Below, piece by piece: positions 7,667 through 16,404 of a DNA stretch of 64,000 nucleotides (its first letter is position 1; each line of letters begins with the position of its first letter). The notes beneath the pieces were generated by a model. It was given only the letters and a program-made list of their open reading frames with translations. It had not been told where the DNA came from and did no database searches. The DNA is taken from the NCBI RefSeq assembly GCF_013177735.1, contig NZ_WOEZ01000228.1:29093-93092 (forward strand). Reading direction: 5' to 3'. The translations under genes were made by a program, and so were the position numbers. This DNA is from Paraburkholderia elongata. Lineage in GTDB: Bacteria; Pseudomonadota; Gammaproteobacteria; Burkholderiales; Burkholderiaceae.

Positions 7667-8419
7667 TTAAGCCGCGACTAAAAGCCCATCCGCGGAGCGG
7701 ACCACCTGCTGCCGGGCAGCAAAAGCCTCCCCGATCATCAGAAGACTAGGCTGCGAAGCATCAAGCCACTGCTGGGCTTCACCACAAGCGAGCTCCGAAA
7801 GCGTGAGCGTGAGCATCCGCTCACGAGGCGTACTACAGGCTTCGACAATCGCCACGGGCGTAGCACCATCGCGCCCGGCATCAATCAACTGTTGAGCGAT
7901 CTCAGGCCCACTATCCCGCCCCATATAGAACACGAGCGAATCAGCATTCACCTGCTCACGAATCGCCTCGGTATCAGCTGCCCGGCTATGCGTAGCCAAC
8001 GCAACACTACGAGACACACCGCGAAGCGTCAACGAACGCTTCAACGAGGCCGCACTAGCCAGCGCAGCCGTAATCCCGGGCACCACCTCATACTCGATCC
8101 CCGCCGCCTCAAGCGCCCGCATCTCCTCATCGGCACGCCCGAATAACATCGGATCGCCACCCTTCAGGCGCACCACCACATCGTGCTCAAGCGCCGCATC
8201 CACAATCTGCTTGTTGATGAACTGCTGAGCCGTAGAGAGCTGACCGCAACGCTTGCCAACAGCAATCCGCCGCGCATGCGAAGGCGCGTAGTCGAGCATA
8301 GCGGGCTCGACCAGCGCGTCATGCAACACCACATCCGCCATGCCGAGCAGCCGCGCTCCGCGCACCGTAATGAGATCCGCGGCCCCTGGCCCTGCACCGA
8401 TCAGATACACCTTACCCAT
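7667..8419 (-). CDS. cobA: Uroporphyrinogen-III C-methyltransferase (SUMT)
   Basis: A 250-residue SAM-dependent methyltransferase starting MGKVYLIGAGPGAADLITVRGARLL, the SUMT signature, with VVRLKGGDPMLFGRADEE and VVPGITAALASAASL following. It makes precorrin-2 from uroporphyrinogen III. There is no N-terminal CysG-type dehydrogenase/chelatase domain, so another protein must oxidise precorrin-2; cbiX across the element could supply the chelatase step. The start at 8419 has GAGG 3 nt upstream; in-frame starts at 8434 and 8476 are alternatives. It is the last gene of the cys group (73 bp after cysN), consistent with siroheme supply for CysI. The coding strand is GT-rich towards its 3' end. Confidence 0.9.
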   Translation of the reverse strand: MGKVYLIGAGPGAADLITVRGARLLGMADVVLHDALVEPAMLDYAPSHARRIAVGKRCGQLSTAQQFINKQIVDAALEHDVVVRLKGGDPMLFGRADEEMRALEAAGIEYEVVPGITAALASAASLKRSLTLRGVSRSVALATHSRAADTEAIREQVNADSLVFYMGRDSGPEIAQQLIDAGRDGATPVAIVEACSTPRERMLTLTLSELACGEAQQWLDASQPSLLMIGEAFAARQQVVRSADGLLVAA

Positions 8420-8492
8420 TTGCCTCAGTCCCATTCGTCCGGTTCGTGCAAAACCCAAAGCGCGATGGCGCGTCAATCATCCAGTCGGTGAC

Positions 8493-9809
8493 TTAAGCCG
8501 AAAACGACCGAATCATCCCAGCCGCAACCGTGTGGTGCGTCGCTTCATCGATCAGCACGAATGCACCCGTGCCCTGATGCGAGTCGTACACGTCGCACAC
8601 CAGCGGCTTTTGCAACGTCAGCGACACGCGGCCAATGTCGTTCATCGTCAGGTCCTTGCGATCGGTCGCCTGCGACAGCGTATGCACGTCGAGCACTTCC
8701 TTGATCGACCCGATCCGCGCGAACACCGTGTTGGTGGTCTGCTTCAACAGATACTTGCGTTGCGTCGACAGCGGCGTGTCGTCGAACCAGCACAGATCGG
8801 CTTCCAGCTTCTTCGCCGGTTCCGGCGCTGCCTCACGCAGCACGAAGGTATCGCCACGCGACACGTCGACGTCTTCCGCCAGACGGATCGTCACGGTTTG
8901 ACCGGCAAACGCGCGGTCCACCGCCGCCGTACCGCCCGTCACCGGCGCGATGATCTCGGCAACCGTCGCTTCGCGGTTCGCCGGCAGCACGACGATGGTG
9001 TCGCCGACCTTCACCTCACCGGCTTCGACACGGCCCATGTAGCCGCGGAAGTCGTCAGCCTGGCTGCCGTCCTGACGCGCCACCCATTGCACCGGAAAAC
9101 GCAGCGCCTGGCCCGTCGGAACTTCGACCGGCAACGCTTCGAGCAAATCGAGCAGCGGCTCGCCTGCGTACCACGGCATGCTTTCGCTGGCCGTCACGAT
9201 GTTGTCGCCTTTCAGCGCCGATACCGGCACGAAGCGCACGTCGTCCAGACCCAGTTGACGCGCGAGTTCGACATACGCGTCACGGATTTCGTTGAAGCGC
9301 GTTTCGCTGTAGTCGACGAGGTCCATCTTGTTGATCGCGACAATCGCGTGCTGCAGACCGAGCAGCTTCACGATCGCGCTATGACGCTTGGTTTGCGGCA
9401 GCAATTGCGCGACACCGTCGACGAACGTCACACGCGTTGCGTCGACCAGAATGATCGCTGCATGCGCCGTCGATGCGCCCGTCACCATGTTGCGCGTGTA
9501 CTGTTCGTGGCCCGGGGTGTCGGCGATGATGAACTTGCGCTTTGCCGTTGCGAAGTAACGGTATGCGACGTCGATCGTGATGCCCTGCTCACGTTCGGCT
9601 TCGAGGCCATCGGTCAGCAGCGACAGATCGATTTCGTCGCCGACGGTACGCTTATTCTTCGCGCGCGACAGTGCCGAGAGTTGATCGGAAAGCACAGCCT
9701 TGCTGTCGTACAGCAGGCGGCCGATCAACGTGCTCTTGCCGTCGTCGACGCTGCCCGCAGTGATGAATCGCAGCACGCCGAGGTCTTCTGGTTGGTGAAT
9801 ACCGCTCAT
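8493..9809 (-). CDS. cysN: Sulfate adenylyltransferase large subunit (GTPase)
   Basis: A 438-residue translational-GTPase-fold protein with P-loop GSVDDGKST at residues 19-27, DTPGHEQY (G3) and NKMD (G4), followed by two beta-barrel domains. CysN couples GTP hydrolysis to APS synthesis by CysD. There is no C-terminal APS kinase domain (fused CysNC proteins are about 630 residues), which fits the APS-type CysH encoded upstream: PAPS is not needed. It lies 21 bp downstream of cysD. Confidence 0.95.
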   Translation of the reverse strand: MSGIHQPEDLGVLRFITAGSVDDGKSTLIGRLLYDSKAVLSDQLSALSRAKNKRTVGDEIDLSLLTDGLEAEREQGITIDVAYRYFATAKRKFIIADTPGHEQYTRNMVTGASTAHAAIILVDATRVTFVDGVAQLLPQTKRHSAIVKLLGLQHAIVAINKMDLVDYSETRFNEIRDAYVELARQLGLDDVRFVPVSALKGDNIVTASESMPWYAGEPLLDLLEALPVEVPTGQALRFPVQWVARQDGSQADDFRGYMGRVEAGEVKVGDTIVVLPANREATVAEIIAPVTGGTAAVDRAFAGQTVTIRLAEDVDVSRGDTFVLREAAPEPAKKLEADLCWFDDTPLSTQRKYLLKQTTNTVFARIGSIKEVLDVHTLSQATDRKDLTMNDIGRVSLTLQKPLVCDVYDSHQGTGAFVLIDEATHHTVAAGMIRSFSA

Positions 9810-9830
9810 GATTGTCTTGCCCTCGTGTGC

Positions 9831-10793
9831 TTAGAAATAACCTTGCTTCTTACGCTGTTCCATCGCGGCTTCGGAGACCTGATCGTCCATCCGCGTCGCG
9901 CCACGTTCCGTGATTTCGGTCACGGCCGTTTCGGCGATGATCTTCTCGAGATCATCAGCATCGCTTTCCACCGGGCACGTGCAGCTGATATCGCCCACGG
10001 TGCGGAAACGCACCAGCGCGGTTTCGCTGGTCTCGCCTTCACGCATCGGCGTGAGCGGCGTGACCGGCACGAGCAGGCCGTTGCGGCGCACGATCTCGCG
10101 TTGATGCGCGTAATAGATCGACGGCAGTTCGAGTTGTTCGCGGGCGATGTACTGCCACACGTCGAGTTCGGTCCAGTTCGAGATCGGGAACACGCGCAGA
10201 TGTTCGCCGTTGTGCAGACGCGCGTTATACAGGCTCCACAGTTCCGGGCGCTGCGCCTTCGGGTCCCATTGGCCGAATTCGTCGCGGAACGAGAAGATCC
10301 GTTCTTTTGCACGGGCCTTTTCTTCGTCGCGGCGCGCGCCGCCGATCAGCGCCGTGTACTCATGTTCGGCGATCGTCTCGAGCAGCGTGACGGCCTGCGC
10401 GGCATTGCGCGAATCCAGTTCGCGGCGCAGACGCACCGTGCCGCGCTTGATCGAATCTTCGACGTGACCCACCACCAGTTCAGCGCCGATCTCTTTCGCG
10501 CGGCGATCCCGGAAGTCGATCACTTCGTCGTAGTTGTGGCCGGTGTCGATATGCACGAGCGGGAACGGTAGTACGGTCTTGCGATTCGCGCCAATGCCGA
10601 AGGCCTTCAGCGCGAGGTGCAGCACCACTACCGAATCCTTGCCGCCTGAAAACAGCAGCGCGGGCTTGCTGCATTCGGCGACCAGTTCGCGCAGGATGTG
10701 AATCGACTCGGCTTCGAGCCAATCGAGGTGATCCATCCGGTTCGCCGTGTTGGCAAGCGGTGCATTGACAGTGGAATCGAGCGTGGTGCTCAT
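9831..10793 (-). CDS. cysD: Sulfate adenylyltransferase small subunit
   Basis: A 320-residue ATP-pyrophosphatase-fold protein with the PP-loop SGGKDS at residues 49-54 and the family blocks LVHIDTGHNYDEVIDFRD and GARRDEEKARAKER. It adenylates sulfate to APS together with CysN. The gene is preceded by a 115-bp gap after cysH, long enough for a separate promoter, but it is co-oriented and functionally continuous with the cysI-cysH group. Confidence 0.95.
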   Translation of the reverse strand: MSTTLDSTVNAPLANTANRMDHLDWLEAESIHILRELVAECSKPALLFSGGKDSVVVLHLALKAFGIGANRKTVLPFPLVHIDTGHNYDEVIDFRDRRAKEIGAELVVGHVEDSIKRGTVRLRRELDSRNAAQAVTLLETIAEHEYTALIGGARRDEEKARAKERIFSFRDEFGQWDPKAQRPELWSLYNARLHNGEHLRVFPISNWTELDVWQYIAREQLELPSIYYAHQREIVRRNGLLVPVTPLTPMREGETSETALVRFRTVGDISCTCPVESDADDLEKIIAETAVTEITERGATRMDDQVSEAAMEQRKKQGYF

Positions 10794-10908
10794 GTTTGGG
10801 TCCTTCGTTGATTCGCTTGGGCGGGCGGTTGCTCGCGGAGGCGAAAGTATTCAAATCGGTATGTGCGGCGTTCAAGCTAAAAACCAAGACCTGAACCGCC
10901 TGAATGCT

Positions 10909-11652
10909 TTATGCCGAAGCGTTCTCGCTGCTGACGGGGATCGGCGTAATCGTCGTGATGTGCAGTCCGCATTCCTTCGTATCGCGCGACTCCCACCACC
11001 AGCGCCCTGCCCGGCTGTCTTCACCGGGACGGATCGCGCGGGTACAAGGTTCGCAGCCGATGCTCGGGTAACCGCGCGCATGCAGCGGATTGACCGGCAC
11101 GTCCAACGCTTTCAGATAGTCCCACACCTCAGCTTCGGTCCAGTCCGTCAGCGGATTGAACTTGGCGATGTTGCGCGCCGCATCGTGTTCTTCCTCGTGC
11201 AGTTCGGCACGCGTCACCGACTGCTCGCGGCGTTGGCCCGTCACCCACGCGCTCACGTCCGACAGCGCGCGGTTTAACGGTTCGACCTTGCGGATTTCGC
11301 AGCAACGCTTGCGCAGATCGACGCTTTCATAGAACGCGTTGAGACCATGCGAGCCGACATATTCGTCAACCGCGGCAGCTTGCGGATGAAACTGCTCGAT
11401 GTCGTAACCGTAGCGCTCTTTCACACGATCGAGCATGCCGAGCGTTTCCGCATGCAGACGGCCCGTGTTCAGCGAGAAGATGCCGATCTTCACGCCACGC
11501 GACAGAATCGCGTGGGTGAGCAGCATGTCTTCCGCGGCGAGGCTGCTGGCGAGCTTCACATTCGCGTGACGCGCGGCGATCGAATCGAGCAGCGCATTCA
11601 GGCGCTCGACCTTCGCGGCGAGTTCCGGAGTGAGAGATTGAGCGCCGCTCAT
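10909..11652 (-). CDS. cysH: Assimilatory APS reductase
   Basis: A 247-residue CysH-family thioredoxin-dependent reductase. It has the four Fe-S cysteines of the APS-reducing type, Cys117-Cys118 (RKRCCEIRK) and Cys200-x2-Cys203 (GCEPC), plus the catalytic ECGLH at 227-231. Enterobacterial PAPS reductases lack the CC/CxxC cluster, so adenosine 5'-phosphosulfate is the expected substrate and the product is sulfite. Its start overlaps the DUF934 stop by 4 bp, indicating translational coupling. Confidence 0.94.
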   Translation of the reverse strand: MSGAQSLTPELAAKVERLNALLDSIAARHANVKLASSLAAEDMLLTHAILSRGVKIGIFSLNTGRLHAETLGMLDRVKERYGYDIEQFHPQAAAVDEYVGSHGLNAFYESVDLRKRCCEIRKVEPLNRALSDVSAWVTGQRREQSVTRAELHEEEHDAARNIAKFNPLTDWTEAEVWDYLKALDVPVNPLHARGYPSIGCEPCTRAIRPGEDSRAGRWWWESRDTKECGLHITTITPIPVSSENASA

Positions 11653-12188
11653 GCCGAAGCCTTTGCCAGTTCGCCCGCTTCACGGCGGCGGAACAGCGGC
11701 GACGAGTTCACCGCGCCCTGATAGTTGAAGCTGAATTCGTCGAACGCCTTGAGCGCGTCGTCGAAGTCTTTATCCGAACGCAATGCGTAAGCGTCGAAGC
11801 CGCAGCGGAACATGAACGTCAGTTGATCGCGCAGCACGTCGCCGATCGCGCGCAGTTCGCCCTTGTAGCCATAGCGCTCGCGCAACAGGCGACCGATGCT
11901 ATAGCCACGGCCGTCGCGGAATACCGGGAAGTCCACCCCGATCAGCGCGATCGTGTCGAAGTCGACGACGATATCCGCCGGTTCGCTATCCGGCGCGAGC
12001 CACACGCCGATTTCAGCGGTGCTGCGCGAAGCGATCAGCGCATCGCGCTCAGCCTGCCACAGCGCGAGCGGCACCAGCACTTTGCCGGCCGGCAAGGTAT
12101 CGACTGCGGGCAGCGTGCCGTCTTCAGCGGCGCGCACCACCGTCCAGTCATCGTTGACGATCGCGCGGTTCTTGATGATAGAAGCCAT
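11649..12188 (-). CDS. DUF934 protein of the sulfite-reduction cluster
   Basis: A 179-residue protein starting MASIIKNRAIVNDDWTVVR. DUF934 genes sit almost invariably beside cysI/cysH in beta- and gammaproteobacteria and alphaproteobacteria and are often called 'oxidoreductase probably involved in sulfite reduction'; the biochemical role is not settled. AAGGA lies 10 nt upstream of the chosen ATG at 12188; a longer frame to 12245 overlaps the cysI end. The protein appears soluble with no cysteine-rich motif beyond CGFD. An accessory role for CysI, such as electron delivery, is inference. Confidence 0.85.
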   Translation of the reverse strand: MASIIKNRAIVNDDWTVVRAAEDGTLPAVDTLPAGKVLVPLALWQAERDALIASRSTAEIGVWLAPDSEPADIVVDFDTIALIGVDFPVFRDGRGYSIGRLLRERYGYKGELRAIGDVLRDQLTFMFRCGFDAYALRSDKDFDDALKAFDEFSFNYQGAVNSSPLFRRREAGELAKASA

Positions 12189-12210
12189 CTGTTCAGTATC
12201 CTTTTCGCGG

Positions 12211-13890
12211 TTACGCGTGAGCCGGTTGGCGCGAGGCGTACACACGTTCCTTGAACGGGGTGATGCCGATGCGGTTGTACGTTTCGACGAAGCGCTCGCC
12301 TTCGTGGCGGTTTTCCACGAACGTATCGATCACCTTGCTGATCACGTCCGGCATTTCTTCCGCCGAGAACGACGGGCCGATCACGCGGCCGAGATGAGCG
12401 CCCGTGGCGCCCGTACCCTGCTCGCCGCCGAGCGTCACCTGATACCACTCCGAGCCGTCCTTATCGACGCCCAGAATGCCGATATTGCCGACGTGGTGGT
12501 GACCGCAAGCGTTGATACAGCCCGAGATGTTCAGCGACACGTCGCCGAGGTCGTACACGTAGTCGAGATCGTTGAAACGTTCCTGAATCGCCAGCGCGAT
12601 CGGAATCGACTTCGCATTCGCGAGCGAGCAGAAATCGCCGCCCGGGCACGCGATGATGTCGGTCAGCAAACCGATGTTCGGCGTCGCGAAACCTTGCGCC
12701 TTGGCCTTTTCCCACAGCGCGAACAGGTCGCGCTTCTTCACGTTCGCGAGAATCAGGTTCTGCTCGTGCGACACGCGGATTTCGCCGAGCGAGTACTCGT
12801 CGGCCCAATCGGCGACCGCTTCCATCTGCGCGTCGGTGGCGTCGCCCGGGGCGATCGTGGTCGGCTTCAGCGACAGCGTGACTGACGAATAGCCCGTCAC
12901 CTTGTGCGGACGCACGTTACGTTCAACCCAGCGCGCAAACGCACGGTTTTCCAGCAGATGCGTTTCGAACGATGCATCCGTGTCGGCCAGCTTTTCATAC
13001 ACCGGCGGCTGGAAGTATTGCGATACACGATCCACTTCCGCTTGCGTGAGCGTCGACGGACCGTCCTTCAGGTGTTGCCATTCTTCTTCGACCTGCGCCG
13101 AGAATTTCTCCGGGCTCAACGCCTTCACGAGAATCTTGATCCGCGCCTTGTACATGTTGTCGCGACGGCCATAGCGGTTGTACACGCGCAGCACGGCTTC
13201 GCAGTAGGTCAACAGGTGTTGCCACGGCAGATCTTTACGGATGATCGCGCCGATGATCGGCGTACGGCCCATGCCGCCGCCGGCCAGAATGTCGGCCACC
13301 AGTTCGCCCTGCTCGTTCTTCTTCAGATACACGCCCATGTCGTGAATCTGCACGGCAGCGCGGTCTTCCTTCGAACCCGACACGGCGATCTTGAACTTAC
13401 GCGGCAGCCAGGCGAATTCGGGGTGGAACGTCGACCATTGGCGCAGGATTTCTGCCCAGGGACGCGGATCGACCACTTCGTCTGGCGCTACGCCCGCGAA
13501 CTGGTCGGCCGTGATGTTACGGATACAGTTGCCCGAGGTCTGGATGCCGTGCATCTGGACGGCCGCGAGCTTGCGCAGGATTTCCGGCGTTTCTTCGAGC
13601 TTGATCCAGTTGTACTGGATGTTCGAGCGCGTCGAAAAGTGGCCGTAGCCGCGGTCGTGCTCGCGCGCGATCTGGGCCAGCACGCGCATCTGGTCGCTGC
13701 GCAGGTTGCCGTACGGAATCGCGATGCGGTGCATATACGCGTGACGCTGCAGGTACAGGCCGTTCTGCAGGCGCAGCGGACGGAACTCCTCTTCGCTCAA
13801 TTCGCCCGACAAACGGCGGCGAACCTGATCGGCGTATTGCGCGACCCGCTCATCGACGATGGTCTGGTCGTACTGATCGTATTGGTACAT
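12211..13890 (-). CDS. cysI: Sulfite reductase hemoprotein (siroheme, 4Fe-4S)
   Basis: A 559-residue nitrite/sulfite reductase-family protein with ferredoxin-like half domains and the C-terminal cofactor motifs CPGGDFC (C-x5-C) and SGCINACGHHHVG (C-x3-C), which bind the 4Fe-4S cluster bridged to siroheme. It reduces sulfite to sulfide by six electrons. No cysJ flavoprotein is in the window, so electrons probably come from another donor; a ferredoxin-type arrangement is inference. It is the first gene of the cys operon, divergent from cysB. Confidence 0.93.
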   Translation of the reverse strand: MYQYDQYDQTIVDERVAQYADQVRRRLSGELSEEEFRPLRLQNGLYLQRHAYMHRIAIPYGNLRSDQMRVLAQIAREHDRGYGHFSTRSNIQYNWIKLEETPEILRKLAAVQMHGIQTSGNCIRNITADQFAGVAPDEVVDPRPWAEILRQWSTFHPEFAWLPRKFKIAVSGSKEDRAAVQIHDMGVYLKKNEQGELVADILAGGGMGRTPIIGAIIRKDLPWQHLLTYCEAVLRVYNRYGRRDNMYKARIKILVKALSPEKFSAQVEEEWQHLKDGPSTLTQAEVDRVSQYFQPPVYEKLADTDASFETHLLENRAFARWVERNVRPHKVTGYSSVTLSLKPTTIAPGDATDAQMEAVADWADEYSLGEIRVSHEQNLILANVKKRDLFALWEKAKAQGFATPNIGLLTDIIACPGGDFCSLANAKSIPIALAIQERFNDLDYVYDLGDVSLNISGCINACGHHHVGNIGILGVDKDGSEWYQVTLGGEQGTGATGAHLGRVIGPSFSAEEMPDVISKVIDTFVENRHEGERFVETYNRIGITPFKERVYASRQPAHA

Positions 13891-14109
13891 TCGGGGACCC
13901 CAATTTTTTGCGTTACACGTGGCGTTCCGGTTACGCCGCGCTCCGGATACCTCTATTTGTCAGTCCAGCCGAGCCAGGGTTTAGACCTATCTCTCATTTG
14001 CTTATGACAAATACAGATATCCATATTGAAAAAGATGGACAGATCGTAATAAACTCGCCTTATATTTCAAACGACTAAAAAATTCTTTTGATATGCGGAG
14101 AGGTTATAT
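13891..14109. promoter_or_regulatory. Divergent cysI/cysB control region
   Basis: A 219-bp gap with an AT-rich core (about 13995-14095), unusual for this genome, flanked by the cysI and cysB starts. Such a core suits CysB binding and promoters for both directions. The element TTATGACAAATACAGATATC near 14001-14020 is a plausible CysB-type site. cysB itself has a clear GGAGAGG 8 nt before its ATG. Precise promoter boxes could not be assigned. Confidence 0.55.
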
Positions 14110-15051
14110 ATGAACCTGCATCAATTCCGCTTCGTCCGCGAGGCTGTGCGGCAGAATTTCAACCTGACCGAAGCGGCCAAAGCCCTGTATACAAGCCAGC
14201 CGGGCGTCTCCAAGGCGATCATCGAGCTGGAAGACGAGCTTGGCGTCGAAATCTTCACCCGGCACGGCAAGCGCGTGCGCTCCCTGACCGAGCCGGGGCG
14301 CATCATTCTTCAGTCGGTTGAGAAGATTTTGCAGGAGGTCGAGAGCCTCAAGCGGGTCGGTAAAGATTACGCGGCGCAAGATCAGGGCAATCTGGTGATC
14401 GCCGCCACCCACACCCAGGCACGCTACTCACTTCCGGCCGCCATCGCCGAATTCAAGAAGCGCTTCCCGAAAGTTCACCTTTCAATTTTGCAAGGCAGCC
14501 CGACGCAGGTCGCCGAGATGGTGATTCACGACCAGGCCGATCTGGCCATCGCGACCGAAGCGATCGCTAATTACAAGGAACTGGTCTCGCTACCGTGCTT
14601 CCAGTGGCACCACGTCGCCGTGATGCAGCCGGATCATCCACTGCTCGAGCGCAAACTTTTGTCGCTGGATGATCTGACCCAATATCCGCTGATTACGTAC
14701 GACAACGCGTTCGCCGGCCGCACCAAGATCAACGAGGCGTTCCGCCTGCGCGGACTGCATCCGGACATCGTGCTGGAGGCGATCGACGCCGACGTGATCA
14801 AGACCTACGTGGAACTGGGACTGGGCGTCGGCATCATGGCGGATATCGCGTTCAACGCCGAGCGCGATCGCCATCTGCGCGCGATGCCGGTCGGCCACCT
14901 GTTCGGCAGCAACGTGACGCGGGTCGCGCTGAAACAGGGCGCGTATCTGCGCAGCTATGTGTATACGCTCGTCGAACTGCTGTCACCGAGCATGAACCGC
15001 AAGCTGATCGAACAGGCGCTCAAAGGCGAACACGAAACCTACGAACTTTGA
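14110..15051 (+). CDS. cysB: LysR-type regulator of sulfur assimilation, CysB/Cbl type
   Basis: A 313-residue LysR family protein. The N-terminal winged helix-turn-helix has NLTEAAKALYTSQPGVSKAI, and the effector domain begins near residue 90 with LVIAATHTQARYSLP, the pattern of the CysB/Cbl subfamily. These regulators activate sulfate-reduction genes and respond to O-acetylserine/N-acetylserine or APS. It is divergent from cysI, the usual target arrangement. Start choice is supported by GGAGAGG. Cbl-like specificity (organosulfur genes) cannot be excluded. Confidence 0.9.
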   Translation: MNLHQFRFVREAVRQNFNLTEAAKALYTSQPGVSKAIIELEDELGVEIFTRHGKRVRSLTEPGRIILQSVEKILQEVESLKRVGKDYAAQDQGNLVIAATHTQARYSLPAAIAEFKKRFPKVHLSILQGSPTQVAEMVIHDQADLAIATEAIANYKELVSLPCFQWHHVAVMQPDHPLLERKLLSLDDLTQYPLITYDNAFAGRTKINEAFRLRGLHPDIVLEAIDADVIKTYVELGLGVGIMADIAFNAERDRHLRAMPVGHLFGSNVTRVALKQGAYLRSYVYTLVELLSPSMNRKLIEQALKGEHETYEL

Positions 15052-15083
15052 ACGGACCATGCTTCCCGCCACGGAGACCCTTG

Positions 15084-16244
15084 ATGACGTCGCATAAGAA
15101 CAAACTTCGCGGCCTCGCCGCTCTCGGCGCGCTCTTGCTCGCCACCGCAGCACAGGCCGACATCAAGGTCGGCATCGATCTGTCGAGCACCGGCCCCGCC
15201 GCGGTGATCGGCATTACGAGCAAGAACGCGATGCTGATGTGGCCGGCCACGATCGCCGGCCAGAAAGCCGACTACATCTTCCTCGACGATGCCTCCGACC
15301 CGGGCAACGCGGTTCGCAACATCCGCAAGCTGATCAATGAAGACCACGTCGACGTGATCGTCGGCCCGAATATCACGCCGGCCGCGATGGCGGCGCTCGA
15401 CCCGGTCGCGGAAAGCCAGACGCCGATGATCACGCTGATCGGCTCGGCGAGCGTGGTCGAACCGCAGGAAGGCAAGAAGGTGTGGGCCTACAAGATGGCG
15501 CAGACCGATAGCGCGATGGCCGACGTGATGACGCGCTACATGTCGAACCACAACGTGAAGTCGGTGGGCTTCATCGGTTTCGCGGACGGTTACGGCGAGA
15601 GCTGGCTCAACGAGTTCAGCAAGTTCGCCGCTTTGCGGCATATTCAGTTGGTGGCGACGGAGCGCTATAACCGCACCGACGCGAGCGTCACCGGCCAGAT
15701 TCTCAAGCTGATGGCCGCCAAGCCCGACGCGATCCTGATCGCCGGAGCCGGCACGCCGACCGTGCTGCCGCAACGCACGCTGATCGAACGCGGATTCAAA
15801 GGCCCGATCTATCAGACGCACGGCATCGCCACGCCCGAGTTCATCAAGCTGGGCGGCAAGGACGTGGAAGGCACGCTGTTCCCGACGCAGCCGGTCGTGG
15901 TGGCGCGCACGCTGCCGGCCGATCATCCGGCGAAGAAGGCGGCGCTCGCGTTCACCAACGAATACGAAGCGAAGTACGGCCCGGGCAGTGTGACCCAATT
16001 TGCGGGCGATGCGGCCGGCGTGTATCCGCGTTTGCAGGATGCAGTAGCGCGTGCGTTAAAGACGGCGCAGCCGGGCACGCCGGCTTTCCGCGTTGCGTTG
16101 CGCGACGAACTGGAGCACGCACATGAACTGGTCGTGCCGAACGGTGTGGTCAATACGAGCCAGAAGGACCACGTCGGTCTGGATCAGCGCGCGAGCGTGA
16201 TGGGAATCATCAAGAACGGAAAATTCGTTTACTTGAGCCAGTAA
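15084..16244 (+). CDS. Branched-chain-amino-acid-type ABC substrate-binding protein
   Basis: A 386-residue type I periplasmic binding protein of the LivJ/Leu-Ile-Val family. The chosen ATG at 15084 has GGAGA upstream and yields a signal peptide ending ATAAQA, followed by DIKVGIDLSSTGPAAVIGI. The fold continues with DPVAESQTPMITLIGSASV and VGFIGFADGYGESW. No permease or ATPase gene is adjacent, so it would have to use a transporter encoded elsewhere. Its place directly after cysB (32 bp) suggests, but does not prove, a link to sulfur metabolism. The ligand is unknown. Confidence 0.85.
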   Translation: MTSHKNKLRGLAALGALLLATAAQADIKVGIDLSSTGPAAVIGITSKNAMLMWPATIAGQKADYIFLDDASDPGNAVRNIRKLINEDHVDVIVGPNITPAAMAALDPVAESQTPMITLIGSASVVEPQEGKKVWAYKMAQTDSAMADVMTRYMSNHNVKSVGFIGFADGYGESWLNEFSKFAALRHIQLVATERYNRTDASVTGQILKLMAAKPDAILIAGAGTPTVLPQRTLIERGFKGPIYQTHGIATPEFIKLGGKDVEGTLFPTQPVVVARTLPADHPAKKAALAFTNEYEAKYGPGSVTQFAGDAAGVYPRLQDAVARALKTAQPGTPAFRVALRDELEHAHELVVPNGVVNTSQKDHVGLDQRASVMGIIKNGKFVYLSQ

Positions 16245-16404
16245 CGGCTCGCGCGCCGCATGCAAGCTGCGTGTACCATGCTGACGGCCAGCTTGCGGTG
16301 AACGCGGGCTCAGGCTAATTTTGCCGATTCCGTGCGAGCGCGCGGCGCCTTGCGACCACAAGGCCGCCGCCTCTCGCCAGCCCGTGAAGTCCGTCAGACC
16401 GCGC

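Noticed and set aside
7358..7681. 107-codon and similar short frames inside the inverted-repeat elements
   Set aside because: They translate the repeat arms. The same peptides appear at both loci in different contexts, and DNA hairpins, not codons, are conserved.
8340..10571. 743-codon open frame on the plus strand
   Set aside because: It lies opposite cobA, cysN and cysD, which have full family motifs. The translation is Arg/His/Val rich with no family blocks: a GC-rich antisense shadow.
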